DNA of 64,000 bases from Pristionchus mayeri (GCA_036245805.1 BTRK01000003.1:37403215-37467214), one strand, 5' to 3'; positions 9,650 through 20,063 are shown, counted from the first letter of the stretch. The notes: generated by a model from the letters alone, not told the origin. Program-made: numbers and translations.

Positions 9650-10636
9650 ATTAAAAACAATTAGTATAGGAAAAAAACTGGAAAGAAATAATAAACTAGG
9701 CGTGAAAAGGTGACGAATCAGATAACAAATTGCATTGAAAGTAATGAATGAACAGTAAAGTGGATAGAATGGTAGACTCCTTCCAATCAGCTGTTGACCT
9801 CACTTTTTCTCCGTCTCTCCATTACAATGCGATACTCTTGGGTATCATAAAGAGACGACTTGGAATGCAATGGCGCCCTTCGATCTGTGCACTATCTCAC
9901 CTACCGGATTAGAGAAGAGGCGTTAGGTCCTCTCTCTTCTCTTTTATCCTGTACTCTCCTATCTTGGTGCATCTAACATGAGAGTGAGATATCGATTCGG
10001 TCAATCGAGAGTGATCTCGACTGAATAAGGGAAATGCGCCTTGTAAGGCGAGAAATCCCGGGAGCATCTTCAAGGAATAAAGTAGTGGGCAAATAGAGAC
10101 AGGATAACACAAATGAGTGCTAGGGCCTCCCACATTAACACAGTTATTGCTCATGAAATGAAAAAAATGTTAACAAAACTGTAAAGTGATTATATCGTTT
10201 TGATTATGATAGTTTTGTAGTTTTTCAGCGGTTTCCGCTCGATCATTCGGAAGAGCGATTTAGCCTAAACAGTCTGAGACACAAGTTATTAAGCTCGTGT
10301 TCCCAACATCGTTTGTTAAATTGCGATATGTTTCAGATGCCCATCAAGTTTCGACTTTGTAATTTGATTTCGAAAAGATCTCCCCGCTTTCTATCGTTAT
10401 GGAATGATGTGCAATTGATTGTTAAAAACGTTTCCGGTTTTCCATTCTTCTCAAAGAAACGGAGTAAACGAGCACACTTTTACACTTTAAACGAGCACAC
10501 GTGAAGTGATTCAATACGTAAGTGGAAAAATATTGAAAAGGATTAAAATGGGATTGAAAGGTGTTTCCTCAAAGTAAACATTGATAACCTGCGTTAATTG
10601 GGCAAACATGCGTCAAATCGTCTGGAAAGTTATCAT
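9650..10636. other. Intergenic sequence
   Basis: No gene supported. 9800-10030 is related to the repeats at 8050 and 8560 and contains a weak hairpin (CTCTCTCTTCTCTTTT...). 10450-10500 contains the direct repeat AACGAGCACAC. Confidence 0.4.
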
Positions 10637-10731
10637 CGAAACGACTTCGCAAGCAATGACCCTCTTCATTTTGCATGCTCTCTCAACTCTCAGATGGTGA
10701 GAGAGCACGCAAAATGAAGAGGGTCGTTTCG
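10637..10731. repeat. Family A hairpin upstream of the two-repeat gene
   Basis: GACCCTCTTCATTTTGCATG...CTCTCTCA pairs with TGAGAGAGCACGCAAAATGAAGAGGGTC, with CGAAACGAC / GTCGTTTCG further out. About 60 bases before the proposed start codon at 10792. Confidence 0.8.
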
Positions 10732-10791
10732 ATCAACCCTATTGGAAATACCGCTATAAAGGGTAGGGTGCCGTCTGGAAAGTCACAAGAG

Positions 10792-12901
10792 ATGCAGTTT
10801 CAGTGGGCACTCGTCTTTCTTCCAGGCGGTTGGTATTTTCTCACTTCTTGTGCTATTGACCATTCTCTCTCCCCTCTCACTAGGCCCAGGTAACCCGCAA
10901 ATTCACTCAATTCTAATGGTAGTATGACTGAAACGCAAGTTCTGAGTTGGAATAGCTTCGGAGAACATGGATCATGCCCTCTGTCGCCGATCAAACAGGC
11001 GGCAGAGCTCGCATAATCAATATATCATTTATTTCAAAGCTAAACCTAGCAGACCCTCTTTTTTCCGAGCGCTAATACAAAACATTATCAGTAGTCGCCG
11101 CCATCGCGGACAAATGTGGAGGAATTCCGGAGCCTGTAGACCTCTCCAAATACACTAGTCTTCCCTTCGTGGCCGAGCAGCGCTCGACTTTCTCCTGGTC
11201 TGATGGTGATGGCATCCAATGCGGTCCAGCGTACGGTGATGTGAAGAGTTACGCATGGATCGTTGTGAGTTTAGTTTTAGTTTGAAAGGTAGAAGTTGAG
11301 AAAAAACATGAAACGTAAATTGTTGGCATAATACATTTATGTTATTATGATGTTGACACTACTAAGGAAGGGGTAGCACGAATGTATAATAGGGGTCCCA
11401 TCACGACGATATTGCTCTCGTAAAGTTAACTTGTAGTAAAGTGACCACGAGAAAAAATATTGACTTTACTCCATATTATTATAAACATATTACTACGATC
11501 TGCCCAGCTTCCCCGGATACCTCCAATAGTTCGTGAAACGGTACCACGGGCTTTTGATTCTATACATTCTCTCACAGCTCAACCGGTTTGGAGAGTTTGA
11601 AAAAATAAAGAGACGAAACCACGTTTCGCGAACTCTAATACCGCTTCTGGGACGCATTCGTTTGTTCCCTCCCTTTATCATAGGCATGCCTCTTACTAAC
11701 TGATTAGCATTTTTTTATAATTATATAATACCCCTTTAATTGCAGAGCATCAACGGTACTCCTCCAGTAATCCACACGCTCGGCACCCGTTTCCAGTGCA
11801 CCAACAACAACGGAATGTAACCACTTTTGATGATTACTAAATACGGAACTGCCATCGTTCTGTAGTCGCACACATATCTGAGAGAGCAGAACAATTACGA
11901 ATGATTTTGGTATCTGTGCAACGCATACATTTCCTAATTCCTAAACGGTATTCCTTAAAAAAGGTGAATTTGAGTCAACAGAAGAGATACTTTAGATTTG
12001 TCTAATGCAATCGAGATAAAAATATTGATGATTAAATATTTAATTCAGCTGGCAGAAAATTCCGGACGGTGATTCTGAGACCATTGGACTGTTTGCGGAG
12101 AACAGTAAGGGCCTCAAGGTTGTCTCAACAATATTATTGTTAATACTTTTATTATTTGTATTATTATCTTTCTGTTTTTATCATTTACCATCAACGTATA
12201 GAGGATGTCTGCGCTGAACATGAATACATAAATATATTATTATTTTCAGATGTCGTGTGTTCGTTTGACCGGCAAGAAACGAGACCAGCTTGTCGTTCCA
12301 GGTAAGATGTTTTATAGGGTTCTTATTCGAAAATGTTGTTGGATGTTCGAGTGTTTCATAACCACTAAATAAACAAACGCTCATCAGATATATAGCCTGA
12401 AACATACTTGATTAGGGGAAAACACATTTTTTGAACATCAACATGACAACCCTTTGATGAATTGTAAAAGGATGTTTCTTCTCCTCATACTTTTTGTCTG
12501 AGTCTCTCCTATGTGGTTGTTCTGTCGCCTTCTCTAGCTAGAGAATTAGCAAAATGAGCGAGTCGGACTATCAGAGGCGGCATGAAGTCACCATTCTCGT
12601 CTGACCTAGTGTCATTCAGATTGGTGTCCTCCGCTGCCGGTTCGAATCCAATGGAGTTCGATCATGCACTTTCAACTCAAGAATGGAGACAAGTTCCGCT
12701 GCCCCGGACAGCTGAAGATGTACCACCTGCGTGGAATCGGATCGGGCGGAACTTTCACATTCCGGGCTGGGGAGATCAATTGTGACGGAGGTATTTTTTT
12801 ATAATTGATTTTTCAAAAAGAAAAATCCAGGGAAAATCAAGAATGAGAATGGAGACGTCCTGAGCTTTGGAGAAGAAGACGAAATGCTCGCGTGCAAGTG
12901 A
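10792..12901 (+). CDS. Secreted protein with two four-cysteine (sushi-like?) repeats, 7 exons
   Basis: Proposed exons: 10792-10828, 11092-11264, 11746-11816, 12049-12118, 12250-12301, 12620-12790 and 12831-12901. All introns are GT-AG and phases agree; the total is 645 nt, 214 aa. Residues 1-18 (MQFQWALVFLPGVVAAIA) are a plausible signal peptide; exon 1 and its GTTGGT donor are the least certain part. Two repeats follow, with cysteines at 21, 56, 88, 120 and 137, 162, 189, 213. Each begins C-x-x-(I/L)-P, has a third cysteine after F-(Q/R)-x and a Gly-rich stretch after it, recalling complement-control (sushi) modules, but the fit is loose. Function unknown; extracellular location is inferred. 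AATAAA at 12966-12971. It interrupts the Kunitz cluster. Confidence 0.75.
11527..11637. repeat. Long-arm family A hairpin inside an intron
   Basis: AGTTCGTGAAACGGTACCAC...AACCACGTTTCGCGAACT, the same long arms as 53-155, in the second intron of the two-repeat gene. Arms have diverged (left centre lost its CTCTTCATT order). Confidence 0.7.
12573..12613. repeat. Half of a family B palindrome at a splice acceptor
   Basis: GAGGCGGCATGAAGTCACC...GACCTAGTGTC matches the right arm of family B and ends 6 bases before the acceptor used for the exon at 12620. The acceptor region of this gene therefore lies in repeat-derived DNA. Confidence 0.6.
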
Positions 12902-12965
12902 ACTCGACAAGAATTGGAAAGGGATTCGCAAATACTATGTTTGCTGAATTGCTTGTTTCTTGCGC

Positions 12966-12971
12966 AATAAA
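12966..12971 (+). terminator. Poly(A) signal of the two-repeat gene
   Basis: AATAAA, 65 bases after the stop codon. Confidence 0.6.
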
Positions 12972-12979
12972 CCGTATCA

Positions 12980-13845
12980 AGTAATCATTCCAAGAATTGT
13001 GTGCTCGGATAGTATTTCCAAGTAATTGCATATAACTTGAACACTTAGAATTGATATTGTGAACTAGATTGGAAGAGCTCGTTTATTTTGAATTGGTATT
13101 TGATATAATTAGCAAAGACCTACCCCATACTAAGTTGATGCACCTTGAAACACAACTCATCGAATACTGATGGGTGTAGTTCATGCTGATTTTCAGTTAG
13201 GTTTCATCATTAAACTAGTAGCACATTCTGCCTCAATTTTCCATTGCGTAATCCAAATCGGCGTCAAAAAAAACACAGATGATCAAAGCTGGTCCGCCTC
13301 GTTCCGTATAACCTGTCTCTGCATTCAGGGTCCTTGTAAACACAATGATTGTTCGGACAAGCTTGCTAATTGGGTACATTACTCTATGAGTGTTCTATCA
13401 TTGTTTTTGTTCGATTAGAGTGTGTAAAACGAGCAATCTCTACATTTCCGCCTCTTTCTTTCCAATCATTGCTGTCTCGCTGTGTATTTAATGTGCCTAT
13501 TGTGAGCGCAGCTCTTTCTCTGACTTTCTCTCACAGCAGTAAATCAACATCTTATCTCTAATCGCAGTTCCCACTTTTTCGATGCGCTCTTGTGAATACG
13601 CAGAAACGCCAACTAGCCTGTTCCTCCATTGTATTATAAACACGCGGGCAGTATGCACGTCTCAGTGTATAGTTTATACGGTCCTCTAGCGAATCTATTC
13701 ATTCATTGTCGTTCCATCACAGTTGATAGTCTCGGATCAGTAGTGCTCGTCACTCGAGTACTCTCTCTCAATTTCCGCACGCTTTCGACCATCAACTTCC
13801 GAATTGCGAAATATACTGACCAGATTTTTACAGCTTATTTCAATA
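12980..13845. other. Upstream region of Ku5
   Basis: No gene recognised. 13680-13845 resembles the start of the window (GTTCCATCACAGTTGATAGTCTCGGATCAGTAGTG), i.e. the Ku1 promoter region without the two hairpins. Confidence 0.45.
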
Positions 13846-14318
13846 ATGGCTCGCCTTCTTCTCCTAATCCTTTCTCTCCTCCTCTCTTCGACTGCCGAGA
13901 AATGCAAGCTGCCCGTGCAGTCAGGACCGTGCGAGTGACTACATTTTCAATTATCATCGGACAACAATAATACGAAAGGCGCGAGGAGTCAATATTACTG
14001 CTGATTGTGTTCTAGAGACGTGAATTACGGATACATTGATGTCAGTCGGCGGAACGAGCAAATATAAAATTGATGAAACACAACTGTAACGTGTTATCTT
14101 TAGTTGAGCGACGAGGGGTTATGCGAGTTCGTAATTTCTCCGTTATCTGACTCCCAGAACTACCATAGCTCACGTGTATTTTAAATTTCAGAGCCTACAT
14201 GCCCCGATTCTATTATGATTCCGCAAGCGGATCGTGCAACGACTTCATTTACGGGGGCTGCGGAGGCAACGACAATCGATTCGGCACAGTGAAGGAGTGT
14301 GAAGACGCATGTAAATGA
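13846..14318 (+). CDS. Ku5: secreted Kunitz-type inhibitor (2 exons)
   Basis: Exon 1 is 13846-13934 (GTGACT donor) and exon 2 is 14192-14318 (TTTCAG acceptor): 216 nt, 71 aa. A signal peptide of about 17 residues is followed by a complete Kunitz domain with all six cysteines in standard spacing. As in Ku1 the predicted P1 residue is Glu (GPCE-AY); this shared unusual residue, and similarity of flanks, make it the Ku1 paralogue. Three residues after the signal peptide (LPA in Ku1) are missing. The 257-bp intron contains a dispersed repeat also found near 6400. A GATAAA variant poly(A) signal lies near 14407. Confidence 0.9.
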
Positions 14319-14329
14319 GTACAGTAGCT

Positions 14330-15159
14330 GCATGAGTTCAGCGTGTCAAAATCATGAGTCAGACCCGCTCCACCTAATTTCGTTGTGTTCCGATCATAGT
14401 CTCATCGATAAATTATCTTCCACTTTCACTGTTTGTGTGAATAGTGTTGAACATTCATCGACAAAAATAGCAATGTTTGGTAAATAGTATAAAATATACA
14501 GCTGACACATTGCCTTTCTCTCGTCTTCGTACAACACATCCAGCTCTTGAAACTCAACTTCCATGTCAGACCGTTTTGCCGATGAAGCATACCATGTTCT
14601 CTCTCAGCCCAACTTTCACGATCACACAAAAAACAGAATTGTCGATTGTGTTCCTCTTGGCCAGGCTCTGTGATTGAAGGTGACTTTTTATCTAAAGAAC
14701 AACTAATGCTCGGTAAAGATTAGTTACATTGGTTATTAATCCTCTTGACTGTGACTGATGTCTAGGTTTTCATGGTCGATGATTGATCGAGTTCAACGAG
14801 AAGGACACGAATCATACAAATAGACTGACCTTCGTTTTTCTCTAATCTCTGTTCCCTCAGTGAGTATTTGATGAGCGCTATTGCGCGCGTCTATCCATCT
14901 CTATTCAACCCTCTGCCAGTAGCGCAGTATTCGTCTTTCAAATCTCAATTCACATTACTATCTTAAGATGATCAATTCACATTACTATCTTAAGATGATT
15001 TTGCGATAATAAATCCTCAATTAGCATTGTTTTGTTTATTTTTGAGGATTTTTGAGGAGGCACTTTAACCATAAAGCTTGAACTTCAGGTATCACTATTA
15101 GCTATTGTGCCACTTCCCCTCGATGTACTTTGGGAGAGTTTATAAAAATATTAACCGTG
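14330..15159. other. Ku5-Ku6 intergenic sequence
   Basis: No gene. Corresponds to 590-1389 between Ku1 and Ku2 (shared CATCCAGCTCTTGAAAC and AATCATACAAATAGACTGACC). A 27-base unit, TCAATTCACATTACTATCTT plus AAGATGA, is repeated in tandem at about 14943-14998. Confidence 0.5.
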
Positions 15160-15540
15160 ATTGGATTGGCTGAGCGAAGAATGGCCAACTTAACGATTGA
15201 AGGTCAAGAGCAAGAAAGAAGTCGATTCATTGCTCAGCCATTCGTAGTAAATTCGGTGCTACTTTTCTTTCGCATCTCCTCATGTTGAGTGATCTTTCTC
15301 TAATAGATCGAAGAGAGAGTACGTAAAACTAGGAGGGCGCTAATCGTCTGAACATTTCCGCTCCCTTCTTTCTAATCGACTTGACCGCGCCCAGTATTTG
15401 AAGAGCGCGTTGGTGTGCACATCTGATTTTCGTTACCTCTTCGCGATGGAATCGTTGTTATAATGTACTTTTTTCTATATTTATTTTCCATTATATATTT
15501 CCGTTTTAATACAAGCATCATCATTCATATTCATGTCAGG
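15160..15540 (+). promoter_or_regulatory. Conserved upstream region of Ku6
   Basis: Counterpart of 1390-1775 upstream of Ku2. The GGCTGAGC...GCTCAGCC inverted repeat and AGTATTTGAAGAGCGC are kept. Confidence 0.5.
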
Positions 15541-17717
15541 ATGGCTCGCCTTATTTTCCTACTTCTTTCTCTAATCATCCCGTCTTCTGCTCTCTCTTCC
15601 GAGAAATGCAAGCTGCCAAAACAGACGGGGCCGTGCAGGTTCGTTCATTTCTGTTTGCATTTTGAAGGTAACATTTCCAAGAAGCACGCTGAACCGCAAA
15701 TATACGTAGTGCTTACACCATCTCTTGATGACGATAAATTCGCTTGGCGTAGCACCAATTCATATGTACTCTTACAAGGGATGACCGCGTGGATAGGTTG
15801 GAGTTTCGGAATGAGCCCATGGGGGTTCGATGGGCATCCCTACTTGATTTTGAAATGAACTAGCTAAAACTGCTAAATAGCCTCAGGACACGAGAAAAAT
15901 CGATAATTCGTATTTGGTGAGCGTTCGTAAACCGTTCCAGATCCCCTTGCCACCAGTGGTCGGAGGTCTAGTGGTATGAGTGTGATCTAGAATTCACGAG
16001 GCTGTGGGTTCGATCCTCGATGCTGTGTACATTTTTGCCTTGTTTTGATACATATTTCTCCATCACTTTTTTTATAACGGGAACACGACAATAACTGATA
16101 TGCAGTATCACACAAATGAAATAAGAAGCTGAAGGAACATTTAGCATCTGTGATAAGAAACAATAAAATGTTGGAAGCAAAGGAAGTCAGAGCATCGAGG
16201 GCATTTCAACATATGCCTATTGGTACAATGTTCCACTTCGCAAGTGGCATTAACTCGAGAATTGAAACAATATTGGTTAGGAGTGAGGAAGGTAGGGGGG
16301 CGCTCGTCGGTATATCCACCCTTGTACCACCCGTAGCTCAAGAAGGGGCGGAAGATGAGCGAACAGAATACGAAATACATCATCGAGATGAGCTGAAAAT
16401 GCATTATTTAATACACAGCAAGGAAAATTATATATATTAACGTGTACCATAATTATTTCTACGAACATTCTAATTCAAATGATTCAATCAAACTTTTTTT
16501 TCAACATTCGAAAAAATAGCTTACCAGCAGAATGTTATTCCTCTGCGATTCTCATCTTCCGTTCTTCTGTCAATAACTGATATGATATAACTGATGTTCT
16601 TTATTCTCATTCTTTCTCATCTTCCGCACCACTCCACTCGCTGTCTTCATCTCCCTTTAGGTCAGAATAGACCTGATCCGATTCGCGGTACTGAAAATAA
16701 GTGATTGCATCGGAATACAAGAAAATATGCCACAAATATCCATAGAAATTACAACAACAAAATGGAACAACGGAACTCACTTCCAGTCTGCCATCGCGAC
16801 CACACATGATCATAGCAGAGATGGAGGCTATAGCTCGCTGCTCTTCCCTTGACACGTCTCCAGGCGTCGACGAGCCGAACTTGGCTGCCAGGCAGCCGAC
16901 TATCACCTCCGGACGGAACATTGACACATAAGTGAATGATGGGAAACGAGACAGAAGATGAGAATAGTGGTATGTAAATCGCTTGGGTGAGACCTAGTCC
17001 TTCAATTTACATACTCTTGTTACAAAGATCACATGATCAAAATCTGGCACCAGGAATCAAGAAAAATAAGGAAAATCATAAAATCAAGCTGCTAGAGCGC
17101 TTATTTCATTTGTGTGATACTGCATATCAGTTATTGTCGTGTTCCCGTTATAAAAAAGTGATGGAGAAATATGTATCAAAACAAGGCAAAAATGTACACA
17201 GCATCGAGGATCGAACCGCCTCGTGAATTCTAGATCACACTCATACCACTAGACCACCGACCACTGGTGGCAAGGGGATCTGGAACGGTTTACGAACGCT
17301 CACCAAATACGAATTATCGATTTTTCTCGTGCCCTGAGGCTATTTAGCAGTTTTAGCTAGTTCATTTCAAAATTAAGTAGGGGTGCCCATCGAACCCCCA
17401 TGGGCTCATTCAGAAACTCCAACCTATCCACGCGGTCATCCCTTGTTAGATCTACCAGTGCTTTTTTCACATCTCTCCTCGTGATTGACCTAACCTTCAC
17501 CTAGCTCTAAGAAAGTCAGTGGAGTAGATAGATATCCAATTATCGAAGAACTGCCGAAGAACCGTAGTCCAATATCAAAATGTTCAGAGCGTATTTCCCG
17601 ATGTTCCACTTTGACGCCAAAAGTGGACAGTGCAAGGACTTCGTCTACGGAGGCTGCCAGGGGAATGTTAATCGTTTCAACTCGATGAAGGAGTGTGAAG
17701 CAGCATGCAAATTCTAG
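15541..17717 (+). CDS. Ku6: Kunitz inhibitor with a transposon in its intron
   Basis: Exon 1 is 15541-15638 (GTTCGT donor) and exon 2 is 17588-17717 (TGTTCAG acceptor): 228 nt, 75 aa, in frame throughout. A signal peptide (about residues 1-20) precedes a complete Kunitz domain with six cysteines in the usual spacing. P1 is Arg (GPCR-AY), as expected for inhibition of trypsin-like proteases. The intron is 1949 bp, against 64-260 bp elsewhere in the cluster, because a 1671-bp element sits in it. If splicing ignores the element the gene is functional. Otherwise transcription may stop early, since the exon 1 reading continues in frame to a stop at about 15856. Ku2 is its broken paralogue. Confidence 0.85.
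15962..16023 (+). other. tRNA-like promoter sequence in the left arm
   Basis: GGTCTAGTGGTATG resembles a tRNA D-arm (A box, close to tRNA-Glu) and GGTTCGATCC a T-arm (B box), about 40 bases apart. Acceptor stem and anticodon stem do not close properly, so this is not a functional tRNA. The mirrored copy is at about 17200-17262 with a 4-base deletion next to the B box. Confidence 0.6.
16141..16300 (-). pseudogene. Transposase C-terminal Cys/His motif (relic?)
   Basis: Minus-strand reading ends CEVEHCTNRHMLKCPRCSDF followed by LCFQHF and a stop at about 16141. The pattern C-x4-C-x7-C-x2-C-x4-C-x2-H resembles the zinc-binding C terminus of piggyBac-type transposases. Upstream it lacks a recognisable catalytic domain. 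Family assignment is tentative. Confidence 0.45.
16620..16921 (-). pseudogene. Transposon-encoded N-terminal exon pair (relic?)
   Basis: Begins MSMFRPEVIVGCLAAKFGSS at 16921 (minus). Ends exon 1 with ...GRDGRLE at GTGAGTTCC (about 16780), resumes after TTATTTTCAG near 16691 as YRESDQVYSDLKGDEDSEWS, and stops at about 16620. An acidic N terminus fits several transposases. It lies in the same element and strand as the Cys/His relic, with the catalytic middle missing. Confidence 0.4.
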
Positions 17718-17925
17718 TAGCTGAGTGTGTTTAGTGGGTCACATTCTTAATTCTTATTCGCTACTCTTAGTCTGGTTGTACCTCGATCACATATGTTTCG
17801 ATAAAGTTGTATGTCGTGAAATTTTGTGAAGTATCATATTTACACCTCTGAAAGATTTCTTTTAAAAATAAAAAAATGTTAAATTCTTAGCAAAAAAACT
17901 AAACTCATTTATCCCAATCCAATTA

Positions 17926-19181
17926 TTAGGTTGGCCATAAAGTTTTGACCGATTTCGGACACCAACTTTGAGTTCGTATAATTTGTTTGGCTCAAATCGC
18001 CACATATTGTCCTGATGCCGATATATAGGGACATGTTCGACCTTTTTAATATTACCGTTGAAATGGTGCAAGTATCTCTACTATGCGAGAAATCAAGGTC
18101 AGCGTAAATTTGAAATTTTCCGAAAAATATCGATTTTATTTAAAGTTGCTGTGCTTCGCAGAGAAATTTTTAGATGGAGGCTCGCAAAGCTTGTTGAAAA
18201 GCACTAGGCGTGCACTACTTATTATCAAAAGGAGAGAGCTGCTGAATTCGTTATAGGCTTCATACAAGCCAATGAATCACGGACACTTTAAAAAATCAGA
18301 GTTCTTTCGACCAAATCACCTGTTCCGGGGATTTACGAGGCTGACACCTACTTATGGGCTCTGTCATCACTACTTAATTGGTTCTCAAATATTTCAATAT
18401 TTAAGAGCCCACTTGGCTTTCTCATCTAAAAATGTGATATTTGTCAATCAATTATTTTCGATTGAAATGCCGAAAAAAACAAAAATTTAGGATCTTCAGG
18501 CACGGATTACCCTATACAAAGTAGCGAACTCCATAACATCCCTACCTAGTGATGGAAAGGGTAATGGTTGTTCATTAATTTGAGCACGAAATTGCCGTTC
18601 CTCAAACCATAGGTCTAGCACAAAAACGCCAAAAGTGTGCATTTCGATGTTCAAAATTCCACACCTAAACTCCGAAGAACCCTGTTCCTGAATGGAGAGC
18701 CACCTTCTCTCCCAAAGAGAATTGTGACTTGCATTGTATAGGTAGTTCACATTTATGAGTAATTGAAATATCAAGGGCCGTCGATATAGATACAATATTC
18801 CAAAAAAAGTTTCGTTAGAATCGGCATGAAACCTTAAACTCGGATTACGCGCTTATCTCTGATAGGCTGATCAGTATCTACATTACCAGTGCAACATATG
18901 TCCATCATGCTTTACTACTATGGCAAAGATCGGATCATATCTCTGTTCTAAATGAAATGATGGCCCTTCGAAGAGTCAGGATGTTGGTCGCTCACATGCA
19001 GTTTGGAGCATGGCTGTATTCGTTTCCTTGGTCGGACAGATTTATGATAGTGTGCGCTGAAGAGAGTATAGACGCTCCTATATAACACTAAAATACCTAA
19101 GTCGATTGGACAACAACGAACGAAGGGAGATGTCAGAATGCACAATGGTCAAAATCGGTCAAAACTTTATGACCAACCTGA
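17926..19181. mobile_element. Mariner-like element (M1), 1256 bp
   Basis: Terminal repeats TTAGGTTGGCCATAAAGTTT and the complement of CAGGTTGGTCATAAAGTTTT, about 30 bp, flanked by TA on both sides. Length is typical for mariner, but the interior has no long ORF, so it is decayed. Internal words (CCCACTTGGCTTTCTCATCT) recur inverted in M3, so both belong to one family. The related interval at 24860-24960 lacks it. Confidence 0.8.
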
Positions 19182-19595
19182 TAGTTGTTTTTGATAACAT
19201 TATTCACATCAACAATTAGAAATTCCCGGATGATTATGTAATTAATATAATGATTAAACATAACAGAAACACATAATTGTAACTTCAGCCGCACACTGAA
19301 GATAAGATGAGTTTCACGTCTCCTTCAACTCTGCACTGAACATAAATTTGCAATTAACAGCACAAAAATATGTGTAAAATTAAATAATACCGTCGTTCCG
19401 CTCCCCATGATCTTTGTGACTGAACATAACTGACCGTCCTCTTAATATCGCTATATTATCTGCTACAACTGGAAGGATTTATGCATAGACTCAAACAGAT
19501 TACGAAAAACATTTATTCATACGACAGTGTACTAGTAGCGTAAGACATTATTGAGCGAATTCAAAACACTGTTGCGACGCAGTCAATTATTTCAG
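19182..19595. other. Duplicated intergenic block downstream of Ku6/Ku7
   Basis: Matches 24960-25250 (GATGAGTTTCACGTCTCCTTCAACTC, ATATCGTCGTTCCG). TTTATT at 19512-19517 can serve as the minus-strand poly(A) signal of Ku7. No gene. Confidence 0.5.
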
Positions 19596-19725
19596 CTACC
19601 ATTTAGATGCAGCTTCACACTCCTTCATTGTGTCGAAACGATTTCCGTTTCCTTGGCAGCCTCCGTAGATGAATTCCTTGCACTCGCCGCTGTTGGCATC
19701 ATAGTAGAACATTTCGAAATATGCC
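19596..19725 (-). pseudogene. Ku7: Kunitz exon 2 with the sixth cysteine lost
   Basis: After a TTGCAG acceptor it encodes [20 protein letters not shown], then [20 protein letters not shown] and KW, stop at 19598-19596. The last Kunitz cysteine is Ser (TCT), which removes the C1-C6 disulphide. No exon 1 was found within the next 340 bases upstream; a mariner element starts at 20064. Either a pseudogene or the tail of a gene with a distant first exon. It converges with Ku6. Confidence 0.75.
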
Positions 19726-19889
19726 CTGCAACAAGATTTGATGATGTGCTACTGTAGTACTGCTCTTGTTCAATGATTGGGAAATAGTTTTGCAAAGATT
19801 CTTCTCCCTAATTTTCGGTGTTATATTTTTCCCTGACTTCCTAATAGAGGGATAAACTTGGTAAGGCTTTTTTTGCATTTCGAAGGTTA

Positions 19890-20000
19890 AGAAACCAAGA
19901 ACCTTACTGGACAGCGAGGATTCATAGTACTTGCGCCAGTCGGCATAACCGTATTGCACCACGTAGCTGAGTCTCTTGTAGACAATGAACTCCCTTGACG
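19890..20000 (-). other. Unrecognised exon-like fragment
   Basis: Minus strand reads EFIVYKRLSYVVQYGYADWR then KYYESSLSS followed by a GTAAGG donor-like site at about 19906. The composition is protein-like and unrelated to Kunitz. Possibly a captured exon of another gene; acceptor not clear. Confidence 0.3.
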
Positions 20001-20063
20001 TAGCACGAATAGCGTTTTACTCTTAGAACAAAGAGAACATATTCGATCATTTTCCCCATATTA

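Larger units (their letters stand above)
15775..17445. mobile_element. TIR transposon with TTA duplication, tRNA-like arms and protein relics
   Basis: Ends are CAAGGGATGACCGCGTGG and its complement, inside TTA (15772-15774 and 17446-17448). The inverted arms are about 350 bp (15775-16128 and 17097-17445). Both arms contain a tRNA-like stretch. A 3-base TTA/TAA duplication is typical of PIF/Harbinger, but the coding relics on the minus strand do not settle the superfamily. 1671 bp is short for an autonomous element, so this is probably an internally deleted derivative. Confidence 0.75.

Noticed and set aside
10792..10893. Longer exon 1 for the two-repeat gene ending at GGCCCAG/GTAACC
   Set aside because: That donor leaves phase 2, which would put the next exon out of frame; the GTTGGT donor at 10829 keeps the frame and gives a better signal peptide.
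15962..16023. Functional tRNA gene
   Set aside because: A- and B-box-like words are present, but acceptor and anticodon stems do not pair and there is no clean anticodon loop.
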